Assembly (NCBI RefSeq): GCF_013155295.1
Contig: NZ_JABJXT010000008.1
Coordinates: 140,910 to 204,909 of the forward strand
Direction of reading: 5' to 3'
Length of the DNA stretch: 64,000 nt
DNA from: Pseudogemmobacter hezensis
GTDB lineage: Bacteria > Pseudomonadota > Alphaproteobacteria > Rhodobacterales > Rhodobacteraceae
The notes under the pieces are model-generated. The model was not told the DNA's origin and did no database searches. It was given only the letters and a program-made list of their open reading frames with translations. Made by a program: the position numbers and the translations under genes. Shown piece by piece: positions 56,451-64,000 of the stretch. Positions within the stretch are counted from its first letter, which is position 1; every line of letters starts with the position of its first letter.

Positions 56451-57497
56451 TCAAAGGCTGATCGTCCTGACGCTTTCCAACGGCAGACCCGGCTCTCCCG
56501 GGAACACCGGGTCAGCGGGGTTGTTCAGGCGGATGATGTTGGTGATGTCATGCGGTCGATCCGAGCGGGCCGGATAGCGCATCGTCGCGGGCGTGCCGCC
56601 TGCGGTGATCGTCAGTGTGTTGCCTGTCCAGCCAAAGCCCGTGATCGGCAGGCGGGTGCCGCTGGCATCCCACAGCCCAAAGAAATCGGGGCGATCCGGC
56701 CTGACCAGCGCCACATCGCCCGGCGTGGTGATCGGCACCGTGACTGCGGATCCGCTGCGTATGACCGCGCCGATCTGCGGGCCGCGCAGCTCGCCCAGGT
56801 CGGTGTAGAATTTGGCCATCTTTCGCCCCGCCCATGCGCCAAGCCGGGCATAGCCGCTGAAATCCTCGGCCGGGTGGGTGGTCGCATCGAGATTGGCCGC
56901 GTATTTCTCGGCCCCCCGGAAGGTCCGGGTGTCGCCCCCGATCATATCCAGCATCGCATCGCGCAGGCGGTATTCGTTCATCTCATGCAGGGTGAAGCGC
57001 GGGCCGAGCAGATCGACAAACCACGGGATCCCATTGGGGTTGCCGGGGTTGATCGCAGTCCTGGCCGCCTGACGGATCGCTTCCATCCCCGCCCGGGCCT
57101 CATTGGCAAGGGTTGCGGTGGTGGTGAAGGCCGCATCCTGTTCGCCGTGGGAATAGCAGAGTGCGCCATAGCCCACGCCCGCCCCGGCCATGGCTGCCAG
57201 TGCCGCAGTCAGGCGCGGGCCTGCGGTGGTGCCATCGTTTTCCAGCCAGTAATTGTCGGCCGCGCCCGTGTGCTTTTGCAAGACCGCCGAACCATCCCAG
57301 GCGCAGTTGAGGTTCTCAAACGTCTCGGTCGAGGTGATCGTCGGGCCGCTGATGCGGCTGTGAACCAGCGCCGGATCTGCGGCGATCAGGCGGCGGATCG
57401 ACTCGATGAAGGCCGCCCAGGCCCCGCCGACCTGGAAACCCTCACGCCCATAGGACTGGCCGAAAAAAGCCGCATAGCGGGTGCGTTCAAAAGCCAT
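56451..57497 (-). CDS. SGNH-type esterase, second copy
   Basis: 348 residues. GQSYGREG, HGEQD and HPAEDFSGYARLG are all kept. Differences cluster at about 38-60 (AADPALVHSRISGPTITSTE) and at a few sites near 230, with the rest near-identical to the copy at 13913. The intact frame suggests it was recently functional. Confidence 0.8.
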   Translation of the reverse strand: MAFERTRYAAFFGQSYGREGFQVGGAWAAFIESIRRLIAADPALVHSRISGPTITSTETFENLNCAWDGSAVLQKHTGAADNYWLENDGTTAGPRLTAALAAMAGAGVGYGALCYSHGEQDAAFTTTATLANEARAGMEAIRQAARTAINPGNPNGIPWFVDLLGPRFTLHEMNEYRLRDAMLDMIGGDTRTFRGAEKYAANLDATTHPAEDFSGYARLGAWAGRKMAKFYTDLGELRGPQIGAVIRSGSAVTVPITTPGDVALVRPDRPDFFGLWDASGTRLPITGFGWTGNTLTITAGGTPATMRYPARSDRPHDITNIIRLNNPADPVFPGEPGLPLESVRTISL

Positions 57498-58906
57498 CAG
57501 AGCGCCTCATTCAGATCGGTGACATTGGTGAAGGTGATCCGGATCGGGTGATCCCAGGCTGCCGCATTTGGGTTCAGCAGCGTGAACTGATGCGCCAGCA
57601 GGCCATGCTGGGTGCCCTGTTTGATCATTCGCGGCGGCTCTCCGGTCCAGTTGGTGCCAGCCGCATTGGCGATGGGCGTCAGCCCCATGTAATAGGCCCC
57701 GTCGAGCGAGAAGCGGGTGCCAATCGTATTCAGCCCCTCGGCGCTGGCGCTCAGAGACGCTGTCCTGACAAGCGAATAGGTCCAGAGACCATTGGGTTGG
57801 CGGAAATAGTGGGTGCCGTTGGTATTGGTCCAGAGAAAGGGCGCAACCCGACGATCAACGAGGATCTGGCCCGCGAAGATCCGGCGCAAAACTGCTGTCT
57901 CGCCCGGGGCAAGGTAGAAGCGGCGCAGGGCTGTCTGGTTGGGAGAAAGCCAGAGCGCCCTGAAATAGGCGCTGGCGCCACAATCAACGATGACGCCCGT
58001 CGTGGTGTTCCCGTTGCTGACGATCTCATATTCCCGATCCAGCGCGATCCCCGAGACATCGACCATGATCATGCTGTTCGCGGTGGGCAGCACCTGGTGA
58101 TAGGCGGGCGCGAAATCTGCCGCATGAACGGCATAGACCCGGTTTGCCCCTGTGACCGCGATCCGGCGCGGGGCAGCCCCTTGCGCGGCCAGCGCTTCCT
58201 GCACGCTTTTGGCGCTGGCAAGGGTGCTGGGCGGCGAGCTGGGGGCCTCGGCCACGGTCGCTGCCGCCTTGTCGAAGAACCGCCAGCCCGGAACCACGCC
58301 GACCAGCCCAGGATCAGCGGTGCGCTCATAGACCGCGCCGCCCGCCCGGACGGTGGTGCCCACTGGCAGCGTGTTCAGCCAGGCCAGATCGGCCGCCATG
58401 TCCTCGGCGGTCGGATAGGTGATCACGGTGGATTGCGCGATGGTTGCAGCGGTCTGGGCATCGCCTGCGGCCTGCTGGCTCTGATCCCGCATGCCTGCGA
58501 ACTCATCATATTCGCCCTGCCCGATGCTCATCCAGAAAGAGGGCGTGGCCGGGGTGACCGCCGAGTTAAGCAGCGCCGCAAGGGTGTAGCTGGCAGCATC
58601 ACCGATCTGAATGCGGCCCAGCTCGCGCTCATGGTCCTGCATGCCCTGCTTGCGATCCTGGCTGACCCAGCGGGCGGTGACGATGTAATGGGTGCCGCGA
58701 AAGCCCGCGCTGTTGCGCCAGAGCCGGAAGCCTGCCGGGATCTGGCCATCCACCAGCAGGACGCGGCGGACCCGGGCGCTTGGCAGGATCACGTCTGCGC
58801 CCTGGGTGTCCAGCCCCGACAGGGTGAAGGTCAGTTCTGCCGCTGTCGAGGGGCTGTCATCGGGCATGGGCACGCGCCCGGTGATGATGCTTGTGGTCAA
58901 AGCCAT
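57497..58906 (-). CDS. Tail fibre / receptor-binding protein, second version
   Basis: 469 residues. Residues 1-150 (TSIITGRVPMPDDSPSTAAE, RLWRNSAGFRGTHYIVTARW) differ from prophage 1 and fit a DUF-type tail-attachment domain. From about 156 on (IAQSTVITYPTAEDMAADLA) it matches the fibre at 14962. So the same receptor-binding end is attached to another particle through a different N-terminus. Confidence 0.75.
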   Translation of the reverse strand: MALTTSIITGRVPMPDDSPSTAAELTFTLSGLDTQGADVILPSARVRRVLLVDGQIPAGFRLWRNSAGFRGTHYIVTARWVSQDRKQGMQDHERELGRIQIGDAASYTLAALLNSAVTPATPSFWMSIGQGEYDEFAGMRDQSQQAAGDAQTAATIAQSTVITYPTAEDMAADLAWLNTLPVGTTVRAGGAVYERTADPGLVGVVPGWRFFDKAAATVAEAPSSPPSTLASAKSVQEALAAQGAAPRRIAVTGANRVYAVHAADFAPAYHQVLPTANSMIMVDVSGIALDREYEIVSNGNTTTGVIVDCGASAYFRALWLSPNQTALRRFYLAPGETAVLRRIFAGQILVDRRVAPFLWTNTNGTHYFRQPNGLWTYSLVRTASLSASAEGLNTIGTRFSLDGAYYMGLTPIANAAGTNWTGEPPRMIKQGTQHGLLAHQFTLLNPNAAAWDHPIRITFTNVTDLNEAL

Positions 58907-58918
58907 GGCATATCCACG

Positions 58919-58944
58919 TAAAAAAGCCCGCGCGAGGCGGGTTG
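58919..58944 (-). terminator. Terminator between tail gene groups
   Basis: CCCGC-CTCGC-GCGGG with TTTTTT on the minus strand, 25 bp after the stop of the chaperone-like gene. Lies just upstream of the fibre gene start, so the fibre module needs its own promoter or readthrough. Confidence 0.7.
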
Positions 58945-58968
58945 TGTCAGGTCAGAGTGTGCGGAGGG

Positions 58969-59268
58969 TCAGCCTTGCGGAGGCTCAGGCCAGACAGGGG
59001 CCAGCGGGTCACTCGTTACATCAGGCAGATCGCGCAGGGCCTGACGATAGGCTTTCCAAGCAACCTCTTCGGCGGCGGTCTGCGGGTAGTCGGTGTTGAA
59101 ACGGAAATCGCACAGCGCAAGGCGGCGGTCCCGTTCGGCCCGCAGCGCGGCCCAGGCATCCTGGAGCATGACTGCAGCCCCTGGCGCAGGCTCCATGGCG
59201 GTGATCGTGGTCGTCTCGCCTGTCAGGGCTGAGATCAGCGTGGTGGTGACTTCGATCATATCAGACAT
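58969..59268 (-). CDS. Phage tail assembly chaperone-like protein (Phage_tail_APC)
   Basis: 99 residues. AWAALRAERDRRLALCDFRF, then EEVAWKAYRQALRDLPDVTS is the signature of PF16778-type proteins, usually next to tail fibre genes and thought to aid fibre assembly. Overlaps the next gene by 8 bp. Confidence 0.75.
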   Translation of the reverse strand: MSDMIEVTTTLISALTGETTTITAMEPAPGAAVMLQDAWAALRAERDRRLALCDFRFNTDYPQTAAEEVAWKAYRQALRDLPDVTSDPLAPVWPEPPQG

Positions 59269-59827
59269 CGGCGCGGCCCTCCAGGACTGTGACGACGCTG
59301 GACCATGGCCCAGCCCCCGTCGCTTGCTGCCGCCACCTCACCGCTTTAATGGATGAAGGCACAATTACAGACCCTGAGTAAGCGCTTGTTGTGAATGTAG
59401 GCTGGGCAGCCCCAGTGGGGATGGTAAGAGAAGTAATCGATCCCAAAACCGCGCCAGTAACGAGGTTCAGCAATACATCGTGGAGGGAGATGGTCCCAGA
59501 GCCAGAAAACATCTGCTCCCCAGCACTCCACGTGTCCGACCCCGTTGGCAGGAACTGCACAAAAATCGGACCGCCATGCACCCCTGACATTCTGATGATC
59601 CGGTATCCATTTACACCGGACACGCCGGCATAGTTTAGGGGCGCGGCGCCAATGACGCCCAAAACATTGCTCGCCAACGCCTTCGGTTGAAGCCGGGGCG
59701 CATCGCGGGAGCCTTCGAACCCCGCAATCCAGTTTTTCGCCAATGCCTTGAAAAGGTCGGTGGTCGGCGGCTGGTAAGGGTCGGTTTCCGTCTCGGTGAT
59801 CAGACGGTAATCATAGCCATAGATCAT
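59261..59827 (-). CDS. Hypothetical tail protein
   Basis: 188 residues, beta-rich. VNGYRIIRMSGVHGGPIFVQ and FLPTGSDTWSAGEQMFSGSG suggest a virion surface domain. No family. Directly follows the 590-residue tail gene (one-base overlap). Confidence 0.65.
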   Translation of the reverse strand: MIYGYDYRLITETETDPYQPPTTDLFKALAKNWIAGFEGSRDAPRLQPKALASNVLGVIGAAPLNYAGVSGVNGYRIIRMSGVHGGPIFVQFLPTGSDTWSAGEQMFSGSGTISLHDVLLNLVTGAVLGSITSLTIPTGAAQPTFTTSAYSGSVIVPSSIKAVRWRQQATGAGPWSSVVTVLEGRADV

Positions 59828-61599
59828 CAGAAAATCTCATAGTGAGGCGAGCCGTCAGGCAGCCATGGTGCGCTGTTTGCGGTGATGAACATGAAGCGTT
59901 CGCGCTGCTCGGGCGTGGCCGAGGCATAAGGCGGGGTGCCATTGGGCGGGATCACCCCAAAGCGCCCGCTGAACTGATAGGCCTGCGCGACGACCTCGAA
60001 CTGGTGGCCTGGGTCAGGTTCGGATCGCTCGATCACCTGGTAAAGGCTGGTGATCTGCCTGCCTGTATCGTCCTGCAGCGCGTCCGTGGTCAGGCGCAGC
60101 ACGTCAGCCAGATCAATGGCACCGTCCTTCTCGTCCAGCAACAAGGTCAGGTGGGCCGGGGCCGCCAGAAAGCGTCTGAGCAGCCGAAACGATGATATGC
60201 GGATGATGCTGTCGCCGCCGCCTTCCAGCCAGGCGGTGTAAATCTTCCTGATCCGGGTCTCGCCATAGGCCCATGCCTCCTGGGCAGCCAGCTCCACCGT
60301 GGCCATGAGGCGGTCGTAATTCTCGGCGCTGGTGCTGCTTTTGCTCGGATCAGTCAGAACACTGTGGACGTGGATCTGGGTCAGCCGCTTGTCGTCGCGG
60401 TCCTTGCGTGTGACCTCAATGATATCGTCGCGGTCTGTCAGGTCGAAAATCTCGTCATTATCGACGGGGCGATTGGCCTTGAGCCGGATCCGGTTGAGGA
60501 TGTTCGACGGGAAGATCGACACGCCGAACAGCGCAAGCTCGCCGATCAGCGTATCCACGCCAGTCGGTTTGACGATGTGGCGGGTCAGCAGGACGCCCGG
60601 CAGCCAGCGCAGGATCTCGGCGGCATCCTCTGGGCCGGGATAACGGGCCGGGTCGACATTGGTATAGCCCAGCAGGATCTGGATCACCTCATGGACCCGC
60701 TTGCGGTCGATAAACAGCACCTGCTGGAAGGTGTCGCCCTCGTTGTGGCTGGCAACCGCGGTGCGGGCAATGCCGCGCCCGGTCAACGTGATCGTATCGC
60801 CAGTGCGGGTATAGGTGACGATCTCGGACCCGATGCAGGCACGTCCCGATGTGGGGTATTCAGAATTGCCGATTCCCTCAGGGACAAGCGTCAGACGCAT
60901 CGCATCCGCATCAATGGCCTCGGCCAGCGCCCCATTGCTTGGCGCCGGGGCGACAGCCTTCTCGTTCTTTGCCAGATCCAGCACATCGGCGGCCTCAAAT
61001 GACACGCTGCCGCTGGTACCAGGGCCGGAGCGGCTGGTCAGGACATAGTGGCGCTTGCGCACATCAACGACCTGGCCATCCACCAGATAGCCCTGGCAGC
61101 GCCGGATCGGGCGGCCCGCATAATAAGGCCAGCGGGCGACGGTCTTGCCCCAGAGCGTTCCGCGCGAGGCCGGATCATAGCCCGGTTCGTCAACCTGCGC
61201 CGCGCCGCTGACCCGCTCTGCTTGATACGGGTCAAGGAAGCGGTCGTGGTAAGGCGCGTCGGAAACCGTCGCCTTCATGGTGGCCCTGCGACCAAGCGCG
61301 GCCATTTCATCATCAGACCCGGCAATGTTCACCCTGCCCGCTTCCTCGCTGACACTTTGCAGCATCGGGAACCATGTCCCATCCCTGGGCAGATTTGCGC
61401 GGGGTTCACAGATGCGCAGCGTGCGGAAGGCCTTGTCGTGCAGAAATGCGGCCTTCGCCTTGCAGGTTGCAAAGGTGTTGAAGCACTTGCGCTGCACACC
61501 ACCCACCCCGAGCGCGGCGGGGCAACCGCCCTGCCCGAACACGCGCCCGCAGCCGTCCATGTCGATTTCGATCCAGGAAAACGGCTCACGATCCGACAT
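59827..61599 (-). CDS. Tail baseplate hub-like protein
   Basis: 590 residues. The N-terminus holds cysteine pairs (CGRVFGQGGCPA, KCFNTFATC) typical of a family of siphophage central tail proteins. The beta-rich middle contains IGSEIVTYTRTGDTITLTGR, and the C-terminal third is helical/beta. It has no counterpart in prophage 1 (where a J-like protein is found), so the two phages used different tips. Overlaps the gene ending at 61586. Confidence 0.72.
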   Translation of the reverse strand: MSDREPFSWIEIDMDGCGRVFGQGGCPAALGVGGVQRKCFNTFATCKAKAAFLHDKAFRTLRICEPRANLPRDGTWFPMLQSVSEEAGRVNIAGSDDEMAALGRRATMKATVSDAPYHDRFLDPYQAERVSGAAQVDEPGYDPASRGTLWGKTVARWPYYAGRPIRRCQGYLVDGQVVDVRKRHYVLTSRSGPGTSGSVSFEAADVLDLAKNEKAVAPAPSNGALAEAIDADAMRLTLVPEGIGNSEYPTSGRACIGSEIVTYTRTGDTITLTGRGIARTAVASHNEGDTFQQVLFIDRKRVHEVIQILLGYTNVDPARYPGPEDAAEILRWLPGVLLTRHIVKPTGVDTLIGELALFGVSIFPSNILNRIRLKANRPVDNDEIFDLTDRDDIIEVTRKDRDDKRLTQIHVHSVLTDPSKSSTSAENYDRLMATVELAAQEAWAYGETRIRKIYTAWLEGGGDSIIRISSFRLLRRFLAAPAHLTLLLDEKDGAIDLADVLRLTTDALQDDTGRQITSLYQVIERSEPDPGHQFEVVAQAYQFSGRFGVIPPNGTPPYASATPEQRERFMFITANSAPWLPDGSPHYEIF

Positions 61600-62377
61600 A
61601 AGCGCTGACCTCCATGCTCATATCGCCATAGACCGAGCCCGCGCCGAAGCTGGCAGAGAGGGTGTCGCCCGCCCGCCAGCAATAATGCGCGTCGTCAGGA
61701 TGCAGATCAGGGCAGCTGATCCAGAGGAATGGCCGCCCGTGGTTGTAATGCTCGATGAAAGGCGCGGCATCGCTCTGGATCCACCAGCGTCGCTGCGGCA
61801 CAAGCGGGATACTGGTCCCGCCCCCCTTCTTCTTGACGCTCACCCCGAGATACTGGCCGCCCCGCGTCACGCTGGGTTTCAGCTCGATATCCAGCGCCAT
61901 GTTGAGCGGCTTGTAACCTGCCGCCACCCCATCCGGGATGAACAGGCGCGGGCCAATCCATGCGATACCGATTGCGGGCGCGGTCGGGCCCGTGATGCGG
62001 ATGCGCCAGCGTGAATAGGGCTGTTCCGCAGAGAACAGCATGAACAGGTCGCGGTCGTCGGCTGGTGTCACCGTCGACACCGTGACCCAGCTGGCCCCGG
62101 CCAGGCTGCCCTCGACATGCACGGTCGCGCCGCTGGAACCCAGCGTGTGGGCGATGATCGCGGCGCAGTCGCAGTCGACGGGATCGGGCAGCGCGACGGC
62201 CAGCGTGGCGGGCATGGCGGCCGGGGTCCAGTAATCATAGGTCTGAGGCCCCAGGGTGTTCGCGGCAAATCCGTCAGGCGTCTGGCTCGACCAGGACAGC
62301 GCGCCCTCGGTAAGCACGTTACGATAGGTCACAGCGCTTTCGCTGATGCCCGTGGCCGATGGTTCGATATGGATCAT
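61586..62377 (-). CDS. Tail protein with discoidin-like features
   Basis: 263 residues from the ATG at 62377 (GGAG 5 bases upstream). TVHVEGSLAGASWVTVSTV, then FSAEQPYSRWRIRITGPTAP resembles F5/8-type discoidin sugar-binding beta sandwiches. Probably a distal-tail protein. First gene of this tail group; a hairpin lies just before it. Confidence 0.68.
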   Translation of the reverse strand: MIHIEPSATGISESAVTYRNVLTEGALSWSSQTPDGFAANTLGPQTYDYWTPAAMPATLAVALPDPVDCDCAAIIAHTLGSSGATVHVEGSLAGASWVTVSTVTPADDRDLFMLFSAEQPYSRWRIRITGPTAPAIGIAWIGPRLFIPDGVAAGYKPLNMALDIELKPSVTRGGQYLGVSVKKKGGGTSIPLVPQRRWWIQSDAAPFIEHYNHGRPFLWISCPDLHPDDAHYCWRAGDTLSASFGAGSVYGDMSMEVSAYVGS

Positions 62378-62391
62378 GGTTTCTCCATGCG

Positions 62392-62413
62392 AAAAGGCCA
62401 CCCCGAAGGATGG
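62392..62413 (-). terminator. Terminator upstream of the 263-residue tail gene
   Basis: GCCATCC-TTCG-GGGTGGCC with TTTT on the minus strand, just ahead of the gene. Again a terminator in a leader position. Confidence 0.6.
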
Positions 62414-62565
62414 CTGAATGCTCTCGGCGGACGACCGCCAGACAATTTCCGTGTTTTGGCGAAAGACCGCTTCGGCATTCTGAGCCTCGCAACCGAAGCT
62501 CAGTCAGCACGTTTTCTACCCACAAGGCGTCACAAACCGTGTCGCCGTGACGGAAGGAGACAAAC

Positions 62566-62949
62566 ATGACTATTCAAGCCAGTGTCACCAATCCCGGCAC
62601 CATTCCCTCGGTGTCTTCGCTCATCTCGGGCCGCACCGTCCAGGGGACCAAAGTTTTCAGTCCGGCCGGAGACGATCTCGGCCACATCGATGACATCATG
62701 ATTGATGCGCCAACCGGTAAGGTCGTCTACGGCGTGTTACAGTTCGGTGGATTTCTCGGGATCGGGTCCGACCATTATCCGATCCCATTCGGGCGCCTGC
62801 GCTACGACAGCGTTCAGGGCGGCTATGTCACCGACTTGACGAAAGAAGATCTCGAAAGCGCCCCACCAGCTGATCGTGACTGGTACGAGAACCGCGAATG
62901 GCAGCGCCGGAACTATGATCACTACGGTGTTCCGTATTACTGGCCCTGA
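62566..62949 (+). CDS. PRC-barrel domain protein
   Basis: 127 residues. SLISGRTVQGTKVFSPAGDD and GHIDDIMIDAPTGKVVYGVL, then LGIGSDHYPIPFGRLRYDS match the PRC-barrel fold of photosynthetic-reaction-centre H subunit and stress-related proteins. The C-terminus is Trp/Tyr-rich (ENREWQRRNYDHYG). GGAAGGAGA precedes the ATG. A bacterial rather than phage gene, probably stress-associated. Confidence 0.85.
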   Translation: MTIQASVTNPGTIPSVSSLISGRTVQGTKVFSPAGDDLGHIDDIMIDAPTGKVVYGVLQFGGFLGIGSDHYPIPFGRLRYDSVQGGYVTDLTKEDLESAPPADRDWYENREWQRRNYDHYGVPYYWP

Positions 62950-62960
62950 TCCATCACGAC

Positions 62961-62994
62961 AAAAGGGCCGCCTCTAAAGGGCGGCCCTGATTTT
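62961..62994. terminator. Bidirectional terminator
   Basis: GGGCCGCC pairs with GGGCGGCCC around TCTAAA, with AAAA on the left and TGATTTT on the right. Lies between the convergent PRC-barrel and Tat genes. Confidence 0.75.
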
Positions 62995-63014
62995 AGTACC
63001 TTGTCGGGCGAAGC

Positions 63015-63383
63015 TCAGGCACCGACTAAAGCGCGGGCTTCGGCCCAGATCTCTTCGCCCCTTGCCCCGTCGCCGATTTCATGCTGGCCGTGGTAACTGT
63101 AGGCCATGATCTTCCAGATCAGATCCATCGGCCCTTCCGAGGGGATATCCAGAATGTCGTCAGCAAGCTTGAAGGTTGCCATGCACCAGCGGTCGCCGTT
63201 CTCGTCACTGCTGTCGCGCTCCATGTCCGCAGTCCAGCCGTCGAAGCTGCGCTTCCAAGCCAGATAGGCCTGCTGAACCGGCGTTTCCGCCATCGCCTCT
63301 ACCGGCACAGCCCCCGCAATCAGAGCGGCAAGGCCAGCGGCCGGCCCGGCGGCAAGAAGCTGGCGGCGGTCAATCTTGCTCAT
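63015..63383 (-). CDS. Tat-exported phage protein 2
   Basis: 122 residues. The signal region MSKIDRRQLLAAGPAAGLAA carries the twin arginines and differs fully from protein 1. The mature part from ETPVQQAYLAWKRSFDGWTA onwards is nearly identical to that at 41713. Preserving the domain while exchanging the signal argues that Tat export matters. Overlaps the 62-residue gene upstream (ATGA). Confidence 0.72.
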   Translation of the reverse strand: MSKIDRRQLLAAGPAAGLAALIAGAVPVEAMAETPVQQAYLAWKRSFDGWTADMERDSSDENGDRWCMATFKLADDILDIPSEGPMDLIWKIMAYSYHGQHEIGDGARGEEIWAEARALVGA

Positions 63384-63568
63384 GCGACCAACTCCTCAAA
63401 CAGTGCGCCGAACTCGGGTTCAATGGGGCGGACCGGCATCGGGATTGCCAGCGGCTCCCCATCCTCCCCACGACGGAAGGCGCGGGAAAGGCGGGGGTCG
63501 CTGAACATGTCGCTGAGGCGAAGTTCTTGGAAAAGTGCAGGCGTGAGGTTATGTTTGGCCAAGGCCAT
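63380..63568 (-). CDS. Small hypothetical protein upstream of the Tat gene
   Basis: 62 residues. MALAKHNLTPALFQELRLSD, then RPIEPEFGALFEELV. Soluble, acidic C-terminus. Coupled to the Tat-exported protein. Confidence 0.6.
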   Translation of the reverse strand: MALAKHNLTPALFQELRLSDMFSDPRLSRAFRRGEDGEPLAIPMPVRPIEPEFGALFEELVA

Positions 63569-63644
63569 GATCTGATCCTCCGTTGATCAGGTTGGGGTTA
63601 GGCCTCCGGTTGCGTTTGCGGCGCTTCCGGGGGCCGCTTTATTT

Positions 63645-63839
63645 TCAGGCGGTGATCTGCCTCGACGGCCAGAGCGTTTCCGGCAGCAAAAGGGCCTTTC
63701 GATCCGACGCCTCTTTCTCGGCAGCCAGCCAGGCATCGGCAAGGTTTTCGTGGTGGCTCACCAGATCCCACTTCCCGTCCGGGAAAAGAACCTCAACCGC
63801 ATAGATGGTCCCCTGATCCGAGCCGCCATTCGCGCGGCT
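63645..63839 (-). pseudogene. Phage gene truncated by IS3
   Basis: Encodes the tail GTIYAVEVLFPDGKWDLVSH, then HENLADAWLAAEKEASDRKA and ends PSRQITA. The 5' part is cut off by the IS end at 63840. Unknown protein, soluble. Confidence 0.6.
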
Positions 63840-64000
63840 TGAACCGCTCCGGGTTTGCCGGAGGCTGATTACAGTTAGTTACGCGGCGATGTCTTCAATT
63901 TCCAGAGCCGCGTAGAAGTTTGCTTCTGCCTCTGCTGGCGGGATGCTCCCGATCGGCTCAAGCAGGCGGCGGTTGTTGAACCAGTCGACCCATTCGAGGG
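63840..64000 (-). mobile_element. IS3-family insertion sequence, right-hand part cut by the window
   Basis: The terminal repeat TGAACCGCTCCGGGTTTGCC starts at 63840 and is followed by the end of a transposase gene. It extends past the window. Confidence 0.88.
63879..64000 (-). CDS. IS3-family transposase OrfB, C-terminal end (partial)
   Basis: The 39 visible residues, beginning LEWVDWFNNRRLLEPIGSIP and ending LEIEDIAA, are the highly conserved C-terminus of the DDE transposase of IS3-type elements. The catalytic DDE residues lie outside the window. Confidence 0.92.
   Translation of the reverse strand, partial: LEWVDWFNNRRLLEPIGSIPPAEAEANFYAALEIEDIAA

Larger units (their letters stand above)
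45625..63839. mobile_element. Second, rearranged phage-derived region
   Basis: It contains early-gene remnants, an integrase, a full lysis cassette, a fibre/esterase module, four further tail genes and several cargo genes, but no packaging, head or replication genes. The left edge is probably near tRNA-Ser; the right edge is hidden by the IS3 element. Internal 1.1-kb repeats show duplication and deletion. Confidence 0.72.

Overview
The window is high-GC alphaproteobacterial DNA, most likely from the Rhodobacteraceae (Rhodobacter/Paracoccus relatives). The clearest chromosomal marker is the block mnmA - sciP (DUF1153) - ctrA at 2521-4891, which carries the alphaproteobacterial cell-cycle regulators. 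Both Hint proteins and the small secreted proteins also fit that family. Species cannot be named from this sequence.

Layout. (1) 1-5774, host chromosome: end of a membrane protein, RidA-family protein, secreted protein, sulfotransferase-like protein, mnmA, sciP, ctrA and a decayed IS3-type orfA. (2) 5775-5850, tRNA-Thr(UGU), the attachment site of prophage 1. (3) 5802-44750, a complete-looking 38.9-kb siphovirus-type prophage bounded by perfect 55-bp attL/attR copies of the tRNA 3' part. From its right end leftward it holds: integrase; an Arc/ribbon-helix-helix switch with an AlpA-like gene; small early genes; a replication protein; a split zinc-finger primase/TOPRIM-helicase; a NusG-like protein; an HNH-kinase fusion; HK97-type packaging and head genes (TerS, TerL, portal, protease, capsid); connectors; tail genes including a frameshifted chaperone, tape measure and tip; a tail fibre and an SGNH esterase; a chromate transporter as cargo; a lysis cassette (endolysin, holin-like protein, two overlapping spanin-like genes); and an operon of exported cargo proteins. 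(4) 44751-45624, host DNA with tRNA-Ser(UGA). (5) About 45.6-63.8 kb, a second rearranged phage-derived region. It has early-gene remnants, a broken and an intact lysozyme, a second integrase fused to its excisionase by a frameshift, a second lysis cassette of exactly the same length as the first, a second Hint protein, a Roadblock-like protein, and a second tail-fibre/SGNH module with its own tail genes. GFA-type and EamA-type genes are embedded in it. (6) 63840-64000, the end of an IS3-family element that truncates a phage gene.

How it works together. Prophage 1 has every module expected for excision, replication, packaging, HK97-type head assembly, a long tail and lysis, so it may be inducible. 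The second region shares its lysis, fibre/esterase and Tat-protein modules with prophage 1. It looks like a relative that has been duplicated internally and partly deleted. Most observations of interest are non-canonical gene arrangements: the HNH-kinase fusion, a NusG paralogue with terminators placed directly before lysis genes, the split primase, Hint-domain cargo and Tat-exported phage proteins. All functions are read from sequence patterns only; no database search was run.
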